Shown one piece after another: positions 14,304 to 22,421 of a DNA stretch of 35,514 bases; positions within the stretch are counted from its first letter, which is position 1; every line of letters begins with the position of its first letter. The stretch covers positions 1 to 35,514 of the forward strand of contig DRGP01000164.1 of the NCBI GenBank assembly GCA_011050015.1, in the 5' to 3' direction. The notes beneath the pieces are model-generated. The model was not told the DNA's origin and did no database searches. It saw nothing but the letters and a program-made list of their open reading frames with translations. Source of the stretch: Leeuwenhoekiella sp. (GTDB lineage: Bacteria > Bacteroidota > Bacteroidia > Flavobacteriales > Flavobacteriaceae). Made by a program: the position numbers and the translations under genes.

Positions 14304-14331
14304 TTTGAAAGTGTTATAAACCTTAATTTTA
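14304..14331 (+). promoter_or_regulatory. Possible hemH promoter
   Basis: TTTG at 14304-14307 and TAATTTTA at 14324-14331 are spaced about as the Bacteroidetes -33 and -7 boxes are, 18 nt before the hemH ATG. The -7 match is partial. Confidence 0.35.
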
Positions 14332-14349
14332 CAGGAAAAAGAAAAAACA

Positions 14350-15390
14350 ATGAAAAAAGGAGTTTTAATGGTCAATCTGGGTTCGCCGGAAAGTACTGAT
14401 CCTAAAGATGTAAAAAAATATCTGGGCGAATTTTTGATGGATGAGCGCGTGATCGACGTTCCCTACTGGGCGCGTACCCTGCTGGTGAAAGGTATTATCC
14501 TCAATACACGGCCTAAGCAATCTGCAGCCGCGTATGCTAAAGTGTGGATGGATGAAGGTTCGCCACTTATCGTAATTTCCGAACGTTTGCAGAAAAAAGT
14601 GCGCGAAAAAGTAGATGTTCCGGTAGAACTCGCCATGCGTTATGGAACGCCCAATATGCTTAGCGGACTTAAAAAACTGGATGAACAGGGTGTAGATGAG
14701 GTGCTGATCCTTCCGCTTTATCCACAATTTGCCATGGCTACCACCGAAACCATTCTTGTGCTGGCCGAAGAGTTACGGAAAGAGCATTTTCCGAATATGC
14801 GCTTTTCAGACATTCCCGCTTTTTACAATAAACCAGAATATATTGAAGTGCTTTCCAACAGTATTGGCGAAAAGTTAGAAAACCTGGACTATGAACACTT
14901 GCTTTTTAGCTACCATGGTGTGCCAAAAAGACACATCAGAAAAAGTGATGTGACCAAAAGCCATTGCAAAATAGATGGTCAGTGCTGCCAGACCCCTTCT
15001 GCCGCGCACCAGTTTTGCTACCGTCACCAGTGCTATGATACTACAAGACAGGTGGCCGAATCTTTAAACCTGAAGGAAGGAACCTATTCCACTTCCTTTC
15101 AATCCCGATTGGGCTTTGATCCCTGGTTGCAGCCCTATACAGACCGCACCATTGAGCGTATGGGCAAAGAAGGCATTAAAAAAATGGCTATTGTAACGCC
15201 GGCTTTTGTGAGCGATTGTCTGGAAACCCTTGAGGAAATCGCTATGGAAGGTCAGGAAATATTTCATGAAATGGGCGGTAAGGATTTTACGGTAATCCCA
15301 TGTCTCAACAATCGTGATGATTGGGCTTTTGTGGTTGCCACTTGGATTAATGACTGGGCGATTGTAGAAGCGAGCAAGTCGATTGCTTAA
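14350..15390 (+). CDS. hemH: Ferrochelatase
   Basis: The 346-aa protein begins MKKGVLMVNLGSPESTDPKDVKKYL and has the family's length. It inserts ferrous iron into protoporphyrin IX, the last step of protoheme synthesis. Visible signature parts include SYHGVPKRHI (catalytic His, about residue 196), the Cys-containing segment CQTPSAAHQFCYRHQCYDT, YSTSFQSRLGFDPWLQPYTD, and PAFVSDCLETLEEI near the C-terminus. It is a core gene between two accessory blocks and appears to be transcribed alone. A C/G-rich repeat follows the stop. No sign of damage. Confidence 0.97.
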   Translation: MKKGVLMVNLGSPESTDPKDVKKYLGEFLMDERVIDVPYWARTLLVKGIILNTRPKQSAAAYAKVWMDEGSPLIVISERLQKKVREKVDVPVELAMRYGTPNMLSGLKKLDEQGVDEVLILPLYPQFAMATTETILVLAEELRKEHFPNMRFSDIPAFYNKPEYIEVLSNSIGEKLENLDYEHLLFSYHGVPKRHIRKSDVTKSHCKIDGQCCQTPSAAHQFCYRHQCYDTTRQVAESLNLKEGTYSTSFQSRLGFDPWLQPYTDRTIERMGKEGIKKMAIVTPAFVSDCLETLEEIAMEGQEIFHEMGGKDFTVIPCLNNRDDWAFVVATWINDWAIVEASKSIA

Positions 15391-15392
15391 TT

Positions 15393-15452
15393 TCCCCGTT
15401 ATGGCTTCCTTTCGTCGTGCCTCCTCATCGGAGCCAAGAGGGGGAGTTAGTA
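15393..15452 (+). repeat. Dispersed palindromic repeat after hemH
   Basis: TTCCTTTCGTCGTGCCTCC and TCGGAGCCAAGAGGGGGAG form part of an imperfect palindrome of the same class as 3472-3530. It may help terminate the hemH message. Further on, GCTCGCGAAAGCG (about 15479-15491) is another short palindrome. Confidence 0.4.
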
Positions 15453-15554
15453 AGATTCTTTTGACCTTATTTTTAAAGCTCGCGAAAGCGTAAAAGTCTT
15501 ATAAGGAGTGTTCTTATGAAATTGCATTAACTTTACTTCAAATAATAAAATGTT

Positions 15555-15836
15555 ATGCTTTCGAAAAAGGAAATTAAACAGAAACTGGAGTTTCTCATGC
15601 CTGAACTCAGAGAAAAGTATGGCGTTGAGAAAATTGGACTTTTTGGTTCTTTTAGTCAAAATGAGGAAACGGAAGACAGTGATATAGATCTTTTGGTCTC
15701 GTTTTCCCGTTCTGTGGGTTGGGGCTATTGTAGTCTGAGTCTTTATCTTGAGGAGGTGTTTGACCGAAAAGTTGATTTGGTAACTCAAAGAGCCATTAGA
15801 CCTATGATGAAAAAGAGTATTCTCAAACAAGTTTAA
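15555..15836 (+). CDS. mntA: MNT-type nucleotidyltransferase antitoxin (MntA-like)
   Basis: The 93-aa protein has the minimal nucleotidyltransferase motif GS-x10-DxD: Gly31-Ser32 in GLFGSFSQ, then Asp43 and Asp45 in DSDIDLLV. In characterised MntA-HepT pairs, this enzyme uses ATP to AMPylate the HEPN toxin near its active site and so neutralises it. Motif spacing and length match the family and no damage is visible. The partner HepT gene starts 12 nt downstream but is frameshifted, so this copy may now have no toxin to silence. The gene symbol is by family resemblance. Confidence 0.85.
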   Translation: MLSKKEIKQKLEFLMPELREKYGVEKIGLFGSFSQNEETEDSDIDLLVSFSRSVGWGYCSLSLYLEEVFDRKVDLVTQRAIRPMMKKSILKQV

Positions 15837-15847
15837 TTTGTTTAACC

Positions 15848-16148
15848 ATGAAGAAAAGTAAGAGAGAAAGCTGGCTTTTTATTCAGGATATTCAAATATA
15901 CAGATGGTATGAATTTAAATGCTTTTGAAGCTGATCAATTCACGGTTGATGCTACACTTAGAAATTTTACCATTTTAGGCGAAGCGACCACAAATATCCC
16001 TGAGAATATAAAGAAGAAATATCCAGAAGTTCCTTGGCGAGAAATGAAAGACCTACGTAATAAAGTTTCACACGAGTATTTTGGTGTTGATCTTACAATT
16101 GTGTGGGAGATAATTACAGATTTTATTCCCAATAATAAAAACAAATAG
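15848..16148 (+). pseudogene. hepT: HepT-like HEPN toxin with a frameshifting internal deletion
   Basis: The natural start at 15848 gives MKKSKRESWLFIQDI, the normal HepT N-terminus, but the frame then runs to a TGA at 15926 after 26 codons. The rest of the protein continues in another frame: FKYTDGMNLNAF onwards, then ILGEATTNIPE and RNKVSHEYFGVDLTIVW up to 16148. Family members have about seven more residues between the two parts, so a small out-of-frame deletion is likely. The HEPN RNase motif R-x4-H-x-Y is intact (RNKVSHEY). Reinitiation at ATG 15909 could give a 79-aa protein without helix 1. The likely outcome is loss of toxin activity. Confidence 0.8.
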
Positions 16149-16163
16149 AACACATCCTCCAGA

Positions 16164-17507
16164 TTGAGCACAAATCCTAAATCAGAAAAACTGGGCATTG
16201 AGCCTATCGGTCCATTATTAATAAAGCAGGCAGTACCCTCGGCGATCGGGATTCTGGTCATGTCACTCAATATTCTTGTAGATACCATTTTTGTGGGCAA
16301 CTGGATAGGATCCATTGCCATTGCAGCGATTAATGTGGTGCTACCGGTTTCCTTTTTTATTGCCGCATTGGGGATGTCAATCGGGATTGGTGGGGCGAGC
16401 ATTATCTCACGGGCTTTGGGTGCCAATGATCGACTCAAAGCTTTAAAAACATTTGGTAACCAGATTACCATTACGCTCGTGCTTACCATTAGTATGGTTA
16501 TTCTGGGACTTTTTTTTATAAATGATCTTATTCCTGCCTTTGGCGGAAAGGGGGACATCTTTGAGCCGGCCAAAATCTATTACCGTATTGTGCTTTATGG
16601 GGTTCCTATTCTTGCACTTTGTATGATGGGCAACAACGTGATTCGCGCGGAGGGAAACCCGAAATTTGCCATGGTGGCGATGATTTTTCCTTCAGTGGGG
16701 AATTTGTTGCTTGATTATATACTTATTAACCTGCTCGATATGGGCATGGCAGGCGCGGCGTGGGCGACCACTATTTCCTATGGATTTTGTTTTCTCTATA
16801 TTCTCTGGTATTTTCTGAGTAAAAACTCCGATTTAAAGATCAATTTTGGTCATTTTGGGATCGATTTGGCCATTTTAAAGGAGATTTCTGCACTGGGTTT
16901 TGTGACTCTCGCTCGGCAAGCGGTTGTGAGCATCACGTACTTATTGATGAACAATATTCTCTTTGATCTTGGGGGCGAGTCGTCAGTGACCGTCTATGCC
17001 ATTATTGGCCGCATGCTCATGTTTGCGCTGTTTCCAGTTCTGGGCGTAACGCAGGGATTTTTGCCCATTGCAGGCTACAATTATGGAGCGCAGAAATTTC
17101 CGCGTGTACGCGAAACCATAAACAAAGCGATCTATTATTCCTGCGGATTAGCGCTTCTTATTTTTGCGCTGATCATGATTTTTCCCGAAGAAATTGTATC
17201 CGTTTTTACGACAGATGTGGCAGTGCTCAGAGATACGCCTTGGGCGATGCGCTGGGTATTTGCGGCCATACCCATTATTGGGATTCAGTTGATCGGTTCG
17301 GCGTATTTTCAAGCCATTGGAAAGGCAAAGCCGGCACTTTTGCTTACGCTCACGCGGCAAGGGTTTTTCTTTATACCGCTAGTTCTTATTTTGCCCAATT
17401 ATTTCGGCGAACTGGGCGTGTGGATTTCCTTTCCTATCGCCGATGTACTTTCTACGATTGTAACCGGTTATTTTTTAAACAGGGAGATTAAGAGGACGCT
17501 AATATAA
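16164..17507 (+). CDS. MATE-family multidrug/metabolite efflux transporter
   Basis: The 447-aa protein starts at TTG, giving MSTNPKSEKLGIEPIGPLLIKQAVPSAIGILVMSLNILVDTIFVG, the usual MATE entry into TM1. No ATG is available before TM1, so TTG is the best start. About 12 hydrophobic segments follow in two halves, with the second-half signature LGVTQGFLPIAGYNYGAQ. MATE proteins exchange Na+ or H+ for organic cations or other metabolites at the inner membrane. The gene starts 15 nt after the broken HepT and may share its transcript. Substrate not predictable. Confidence 0.9.
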   Translation: MSTNPKSEKLGIEPIGPLLIKQAVPSAIGILVMSLNILVDTIFVGNWIGSIAIAAINVVLPVSFFIAALGMSIGIGGASIISRALGANDRLKALKTFGNQITITLVLTISMVILGLFFINDLIPAFGGKGDIFEPAKIYYRIVLYGVPILALCMMGNNVIRAEGNPKFAMVAMIFPSVGNLLLDYILINLLDMGMAGAAWATTISYGFCFLYILWYFLSKNSDLKINFGHFGIDLAILKEISALGFVTLARQAVVSITYLLMNNILFDLGGESSVTVYAIIGRMLMFALFPVLGVTQGFLPIAGYNYGAQKFPRVRETINKAIYYSCGLALLIFALIMIFPEEIVSVFTTDVAVLRDTPWAMRWVFAAIPIIGIQLIGSAYFQAIGKAKPALLLTLTRQGFFFIPLVLILPNYFGELGVWISFPIADVLSTIVTGYFLNREIKRTLI

Positions 17508-17626
17508 CTGATTTTTTACTTTTAGTAGAAATTTGACAAGAAAGGCTACCGTTTTTTTGATAAACGAGTCTCGCATTTTAGGAGATAAATCGGTTTTTTT
17601 AGGTATATTGAATGTTCAATCAACTT

Positions 17627-17911
17627 ATGAAAATCAACGATATAAAAGATGCTATACGAGAACAGCTGAATAGTTGTAATGACCGGGAACAGTTGCTCGA
17701 TGCATTAGTTAAACTCATTCCAGACCCTCAGCGCTCTGTAAGTACTACGTACGCTGAAGAACCGGAAACAAAATATGGAAATATAGTTGCTGTGCCCGAA
17801 GCGCATTATAAACTTTTAAAGGAAGATTGGGAGCTTTTTAAAAAAGGTAAAATTAAAGCAAAACCTTTAGAAGAGGTAATGAGCAGATTAAGTCAAAAAC
17901 ACCAATCTTGA
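17627..17911 (+). CDS. Antitoxin of a RelE/ParE-type pair (Bacteroidetes family)
   Basis: I take the ATG at 17627 (94 aa) rather than 17612, because MKINDIKDAIREQLNSCNDREQLLDALVKL then aligns with the antitoxin at 26664 (MNTEELKKAISQELKNCDNKNLLFDILLKF). The protein is helical and acidic in the middle, with a basic KKGKIKAKPLEEVMSRL end that would wrap the toxin. It overlaps the toxin gene by 4 nt (TTGA), the usual arrangement. A typical DNA-binding domain is not obvious. It probably represses its own promoter together with the toxin. Recognition rests on its partner and on the paralogous pair. Confidence 0.7.
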   Translation: MKINDIKDAIREQLNSCNDREQLLDALVKLIPDPQRSVSTTYAEEPETKYGNIVAVPEAHYKLLKEDWELFKKGKIKAKPLEEVMSRLSQKHQS

Positions 17912-18192
17912 GGATTATTCTGCTTGAAAGGGCGGAAATTGAGATTGATGATTCCGCATTTTATTACGACTCTCAAAAAACAGGTCTTGGAAGTCTATTT
18001 TTGCTTGAGGTAGAGCGTATATGTGTTTTAATTTCAAGAAATCCAGAAAGGTTTACCAAAAACCGAGATGGTTTTCGTGAAGCACCACTACAGCGCTTTC
18101 CTTTTCGTATAATTTATAAAATGGATAAAGATGAGCTTTACGTAGTTTCTGTTTTTCATATCCGCCGAAACCCCTCAAAAAAGCCGAAATAA
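17908..18192 (+). CDS. RelE/ParE-superfamily toxin
   Basis: The 94-aa product begins at a TTG that overlaps the antitoxin stop. It has the ParE/RelE fold signature: a helical hairpin AEIEIDDSAFYYDSQKTGLGSLFLLEVERICVLISRNPERF, then strands QRFPFRIIYKMDKDELYVVSVFHIRRNPSKKPK. The conserved basic/aromatic positions (FPFRIIY, FHIRRNP) are intact. It may inhibit translation as an mRNA endonuclease or act on gyrase, which cannot be told apart here. The same family occurs at 26944-27234. The pair lies just upstream of the amidoligase cluster, with a strand change at its end. Confidence 0.85.
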   Translation: MRIILLERAEIEIDDSAFYYDSQKTGLGSLFLLEVERICVLISRNPERFTKNRDGFREAPLQRFPFRIIYKMDKDELYVVSVFHIRRNPSKKPK

Positions 18193-18207
18193 AATAGTTC
18201 GCAAAAC

Positions 18208-19017
18208 CTAATTCTCCCCAAACGCCCACCTTAAAAACCCAGGAAACGCTTTTCCCCAGGTAGGCAGATCGTGCCTTCCACCTTCTATTTGCAAATAGGT
18301 GATATCGCCCGGAAAAGAATATCCTTTGGCCTGAAGTTCCTTGACCAGGTCAAGGGTGTCATCTATGCTATCTATAATGCCGTTGTTGTTACGATCTACT
18401 TTTTCGTCCAGGCTGCCGCACTGAAACCAGAAATCGAGGTGTGGGTTGTGATCGGCATTTTTTACCATATCGAGCACGATGCGACTTCGGTCTTCCATAT
18501 CTCCTTTTATGTATGGTTTTTTTCGCCACCAGAACGAGCCGCTGAAAACACCTATTTTATCAAAATAATTGGCATGGTTGAAGCCAATGTCAAAAGCGTT
18601 AAGTCCGCCCAGAGACATCCCGCAGAACACCCAGTCTGTCTTTTTATGGGATGCATTGAATTCGTCTTTGAGAAAAGGAATCATTTCTTTTATGATAAAC
18701 TGACTGTATATTTTAGCCCGGGCGCCACGCCCTTTAAAGTCGGAACAGCAGGCGGTACCATATTCTTGCAAGCGATTTCCGGCAGTGATGCCCACATAAA
18801 TAAACGGCTGTATACCTTTGGTGGTAAAAGCGGCGGTAAGGGTGCTGGCCAGGTTCATTTTGTCAAAATCCTGGCCGTCGTTCATGAGCAGTACAGGGAA
18901 TTTTTGGGGATTCTTCCAGAACGTAGGTGGCGCAAAAAGCCGAAAATCTACCTTTCGTTCCAAATATGTAGAATAAAGTGAGCCCTTGATGCTAATGTGG
19001 TCTATGTGAAAATGCAT
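18208..19017 (-). CDS. Putative esterase (alpha/beta-hydrolase, Esterase D/Fes-like), cluster gene 1
   Basis: The best start is the Met at 19017 (269 aa, MHFHIDHISIKGSLYSTYLERKVDFRLFAPP), since the 15 codons upstream do not look coding. The nucleophile elbow is FCGMSLGGLNAFD (Ser at about residue 134), a GxSxG match, and the His is in EGGRHDLPTW near the C-terminus. An Asp-rich loop DRNNNGIIDSIDD resembles an EF-hand-like calcium site. No signal peptide is visible, so it is probably cytoplasmic. It is divergent from the next esterase, with a 119-bp shared promoter region. It belongs to the PF00756 esterase type that includes siderophore and peptide esterases. Probable role: hydrolysis or release of a product made by the neighbouring ligases. 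Confidence 0.8.
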   Translation of the reverse strand: MHFHIDHISIKGSLYSTYLERKVDFRLFAPPTFWKNPQKFPVLLMNDGQDFDKMNLASTLTAAFTTKGIQPFIYVGITAGNRLQEYGTACCSDFKGRGARAKIYSQFIIKEMIPFLKDEFNASHKKTDWVFCGMSLGGLNAFDIGFNHANYFDKIGVFSGSFWWRKKPYIKGDMEDRSRIVLDMVKNADHNPHLDFWFQCGSLDEKVDRNNNGIIDSIDDTLDLVKELQAKGYSFPGDITYLQIEGGRHDLPTWGKAFPGFLRWAFGEN

Positions 19018-19136
19018 GGTCGTATTTAGTCTGCAAGTATAAGGATTCTGAAAATAAAACAATTACAGCGACAAAATAAGTTGCTTTTGTTTGATAATAC
19101 GTTTTTTTGACTCATTTTTAGTCTAAATTTAGAGCA

Positions 19137-19850
19137 ATGGCAGCCGTTTCACATATCCCTTATTTTTCAAACATCCTCAACCGGATCATTGATATTGAAG
19201 TGACCGGTCATTGGGGACACCCCATTTTGATGTTTCCATCGTCTTATGGCAGTTACACACAAAACAGGGATTTTGGCCTTAACGATACGGTGATGCATTT
19301 TGTGGATCAAGGCCTTATTAAGCTCTACAATATAGAAACACTCGACGGCTGGTCGTTTTACGCAGAGCATATGTCTTCTGAAGATAAAATTGCCAACTAT
19401 GAGCAGTATCTGCAGTTTATGACGCAGGAGTTGATCCCCAAGATACAGCAGGATTGCAATACGCATCGGGTAGCGGTGGCCGGCTGTAGTTTTGGCGGTT
19501 ATCATGCAGGTAATATTGCCTTTCGCTTTCCAGATTTTGTCTCACACCTTTTTTCCATGTCCGGTGTGTTCAATATTCGTAACCTCACCCCACTTTCTGA
19601 CGATATGCGCATTTATTTTAACTGCCCTGATGAATTTGTACTCAACGATGAATCGTGGAAATACAACCACATGCAGATCGTGCTAAATACTTCAGACTGG
19701 GATATTTGTCTTTCCCGAAACCAGCGTATGCACGAGGTGCTCAATAATAAAGGTATCGAGCACTGGTATGATGAACGCAGATGGATAGAACATGACTGGC
19801 CACTTTGGAAAATGGTGTTTCCAGAGTATATTCAACATTATTTTAGCTAA
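19137..19850 (+). CDS. Putative esterase, cluster gene 2
   Basis: The 237-aa protein starts at the ATG at 19137 after a promoter-like TTTTTGACTC...TAAATTTAG. It has the same esterase type as gene 1: GHPILMFPSSYGSYTQNRDFG near the N-terminus, the nucleophile elbow AGCSFGGYHAGNIAFRFP (Ser at about residue 119), a likely Asp in LNTSDWDICL and a His in IEHDWPLWKM. It has no signal peptide. It is 27 nt upstream of the ATP-grasp gene, so the two are probably one operon. Two divergent esterases of similar type in one cluster suggest either two steps or two substrates. Confidence 0.8.
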   Translation: MAAVSHIPYFSNILNRIIDIEVTGHWGHPILMFPSSYGSYTQNRDFGLNDTVMHFVDQGLIKLYNIETLDGWSFYAEHMSSEDKIANYEQYLQFMTQELIPKIQQDCNTHRVAVAGCSFGGYHAGNIAFRFPDFVSHLFSMSGVFNIRNLTPLSDDMRIYFNCPDEFVLNDESWKYNHMQIVLNTSDWDICLSRNQRMHEVLNNKGIEHWYDERRWIEHDWPLWKMVFPEYIQHYFS

Positions 19851-19877
19851 CAAAAATCAATTTTTAAAATATAGATC

Positions 19878-20975
19878 ATGACAAAAAAAGTAGGAATAAT
19901 ATTTGGGATGGAAGATACCTTCCCCTGGGCATTCATAGAGCGCGTTAATGAACTGGGCAAAGGTGATATTATCGCTGAGCCCGTACTTATTGACAAAGTA
20001 CAACAAGGTGTTGATTACGGCTATCACGTAATTTTTGACCGTCTTTCTCACGAAGTGCCATTTTACCGCGCTTATTTAAAAAATGCCGCACTTATGGGCG
20101 CGGCAGTGGTCAATAATCCGTTTTGGTTTAGTGCAGACGAGAAGTTTTTTAATAACTGCCTGGCCGTACAACTGGGCGTTCCGGTGCCAAAAACCATTTT
20201 ATTGCCTTCAAACCACAGGCCAGATAATACTTCAGAAACCTCTTTTAGGAACCTCAAAAACCCAATGGATTGGGAATATATCTTTGATTATGTTGGTTTT
20301 CCTGCATTTATGAAGCCTTTTGATGGCGGCGGCTGGAAAAATGTATACAAAGTGCATGACAAAGAAGATCTTTTTGCACGTCATGCAGAAACTGCACAAC
20401 TGGTGATGATGCTGCAAGAAGAGATCGTTTTTGACGATTATTATCGTGTGTACTGCATCGGGCAAAAATATGTACATATTATGCCCTATGAGCCCAGAAA
20501 TGAATTTCATGACCGCTACGCAACCGAACCCAAAACAAATGGCGCAGCGCATAAGAAATTGATGAAAACTATTAAAGAGTATACCTTAAAGCTCAATCAG
20601 GCGCTGGGTTATGACTTTAATACGGTAGAATTTGCCATTCGTGACGGGGTACCTTATGCCATTGATTTTTGCAACCCGGCACCCGATGCAGATATTCATT
20701 CGGTAGGGCAAGTAAATTTTGACTGGATCGTTGAGCACTCGGCCAAATATGCCATAGAAAAAGCCAAAGCCTACAAACCGAAGCAGGACAATACTTCCTG
20801 GGGAACTTTCGTACAAAATGCGGTGTCCAAAACAAAACCGAAAACCAAGAGTGTACCTCTAAAATCGGCTGCAGAAGCCAAGAAAACCTCAGTTAAAAAA
20901 TCGACTAAAAAGGGTGAAAAAACGGCTATATCGAAGCCAACATCAGCAGCTAAATCAAAATTAAAAAAGGGATAA
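19878..20975 (+). CDS. ATP-grasp ligase with a lysine-rich C-terminal tail, cluster gene 3
   Basis: The 365-aa protein has the ATP-grasp core: a Rossmann-like N-part (KVGIIFGMEDTFPWAFIERVN), the ATP-binding lysine and glycine-rich loop FPAFMKPFDGGGWKNVYKV (K146, DGGG 149-152), LQEEIVFDDYYRV, and the metal site with Glu251 in NTVEFAIRDGVPYAIDFCNPAPD. ATP-grasp enzymes join a carboxylate to an amine or thiol through an acyl phosphate. From about residue 300 on, the chain becomes rich in lysine, serine and alanine, such as KSTKKGEKTAISKPTSAAKSK. This is an unusual, probably disordered tail that could bind nucleic acid or acidic partners, or be a modification target. It is in line with the esterase upstream. 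Confidence 0.85.
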   Translation: MTKKVGIIFGMEDTFPWAFIERVNELGKGDIIAEPVLIDKVQQGVDYGYHVIFDRLSHEVPFYRAYLKNAALMGAAVVNNPFWFSADEKFFNNCLAVQLGVPVPKTILLPSNHRPDNTSETSFRNLKNPMDWEYIFDYVGFPAFMKPFDGGGWKNVYKVHDKEDLFARHAETAQLVMMLQEEIVFDDYYRVYCIGQKYVHIMPYEPRNEFHDRYATEPKTNGAAHKKLMKTIKEYTLKLNQALGYDFNTVEFAIRDGVPYAIDFCNPAPDADIHSVGQVNFDWIVEHSAKYAIEKAKAYKPKQDNTSWGTFVQNAVSKTKPKTKSVPLKSAAEAKKTSVKKSTKKGEKTAISKPTSAAKSKLKKG

Positions 20976-21212
20976 TTCTATAAGGAAGAACTTGAATTTT
21001 TTCTGTTTATAATTAGCTGGCAATAATTTTAGCAATATAATCCAAGTTTACCGCAGTTTAAAAAACCTTTTAAGAGCGCCATTTCTTGTTATTGCAACAT
21101 AAGATTGAAGAAAGAGCAATACGCAAAAATGAAAGTAGGCAGATTGTAAAAAAAATCTTTTTTTACGATGATACTAATGCTATAGAATTTACACTTCAAT
21201 AAACCCAACTTT
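20976..21212 (+). other. Intergenic region upstream of the YbdK-like gene
   Basis: There are 237 bp without a gene. GTAAAAAAAATCTTTTTTTAC is an inverted repeat around 21147, and TATAGAATTTA at about 21180-21190 resembles a -7 box 22 nt before the gene. The region probably contains a promoter that separates this gene from the upstream operon. Confidence 0.4.
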
Positions 21213-22310
21213 ATGAAAAACTTTACCTTAGGAATTGAAGAAGAATTTCAAATATTAGACAGTGATACGCTGATGCTGCGTTCGCACATGTCTAAAATAC
21301 TGGATGGGGGCAAAGTTTTTCTCCAGGAGCGCATCAAGGAAGAAATGCATCAGGCCGTGGTGGAAATGGGCACCAATGTTTGCGAAAACATTAACCAGGC
21401 GCGCGATGAGGTTTCTTATTTGCGCCAGCAGGTCATTCAGCTGGCAGATAATGAGGGCATGAAAGTGGCTGCAGCGGGAACGCATCCTTTCTCGCATTGG
21501 AGCGACCAGTTGATCACGCCAAACCCGCATTATGACGCACTCATCGAGGAAATGAAAGACGTGGCTCGATCCAACCTTATTTTTGGCCTTCATGTGCACG
21601 TAGGTATTCCAGACCGGGAAGAAGGGCTTCAGATCATGAATGTGGCGCGGTATTTTCTTCCACATTTATACGCATTATCTACAAATTCGCCGTTTTGGGA
21701 AGCACGTGATACCGGTTTTAAATCCTTTCGCTCCAAGATTTTTGATAAGTTTCCGCGTACGGGAATTCCACCGTATTTCAGCAGCGTGGCTGAATATGAT
21801 AAGTTTGTGGAAATTTTGGTCAAGACCAATTGTATTGACAACGGCAAGAAAATATGGTGGGACATCCGGTTACACCCTTTTTATCCCACCGTAGAATTTC
21901 GCATTTGTGATATGGTAATGACCGTAGATGAGGTGATCTGTATCGCCGCGCTCATGCAGTGCATCATTGCAAAACTGCACAAGTTGCAGGAGCAGAACCT
22001 CACATTTAGAACGTATCGCCGCGTGCTAATCAATGAGAATAAATGGCGTGCGGCTCGCTGGGGTATAGACGCTAAACTTATCGATTTTGGCAAAAAAGAG
22101 GAAGTTAGTTTTGCTGCCCTGATCAATGAACTTTTAGAATTTATAGATGATGTGGTAGATGACCTGGGCTGTCGCAAGGAAGTCAATTTTGTGCACAACA
22201 TGATTCAACAAGGCTCTGGCGCAGACCGTCAACTTAAGGTTTTTAAAGAAACCGGAGATCTCAAAGAAGTGGTAAAGTATATTGTGGGCGAAACCTCTAA
22301 AGGTCTTTGA
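21213..22310 (+). CDS. Carboxylate-amine ligase, YbdK/GCS2 family, cluster gene 4
   Basis: The 365-aa protein begins FTLGIEEEFQILD (residues 4-16), the start of the GCS2 fold, where acidic residues bind metal-ATP. Further signatures are VVEMGTNVCENINQARDEV, AAAGTHPFSHW, LHVHVGIPDREEG and YPTVEFRICDMVMTVDEV. The family is related to gamma-glutamylcysteine synthetase and forms amide bonds between a carboxylate and an amine. YbdK itself has weak glutamate-cysteine ligase activity, but the natural substrates of most members are unknown. The flanking ATP-grasp and GATase genes argue that it is part of a pathway rather than glutathione synthesis. Length and motifs are normal. Confidence 0.9.
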   Translation: MKNFTLGIEEEFQILDSDTLMLRSHMSKILDGGKVFLQERIKEEMHQAVVEMGTNVCENINQARDEVSYLRQQVIQLADNEGMKVAAAGTHPFSHWSDQLITPNPHYDALIEEMKDVARSNLIFGLHVHVGIPDREEGLQIMNVARYFLPHLYALSTNSPFWEARDTGFKSFRSKIFDKFPRTGIPPYFSSVAEYDKFVEILVKTNCIDNGKKIWWDIRLHPFYPTVEFRICDMVMTVDEVICIAALMQCIIAKLHKLQEQNLTFRTYRRVLINENKWRAARWGIDAKLIDFGKKEEVSFAALINELLEFIDDVVDDLGCRKEVNFVHNMIQQGSGADRQLKVFKETGDLKEVVKYIVGETSKGL

Positions 22311-22313
22311 TTC

Positions 22314-22346
22314 CCCTCCCAACCTCCCCCAAGGGGAGGAGTTAGG
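22314..22346 (+). repeat. C/G-rich palindromic repeat after the YbdK-like gene
   Basis: CCCCTCCCAACCTCCCCCAA, then GGGGAGG...GTTAGGG, forms a hairpin with a 7-bp core. It is of the dispersed repeat class seen elsewhere in the window. It may act as a terminator within the cluster. Confidence 0.5.
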
Positions 22347-22421
22347 GAAGGAATTTTAACAATCCATCAACTAAAACAGCCCTAAGAATCCGTAATTTCG
22401 CCCGTTATAATAAATTGAACG

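Noticed and set aside
15935-16573. 212-aa minus-strand ORF across HepT and MATE
   Set aside because: It is the complement of two recognisable plus-strand genes and has no domain of its own.
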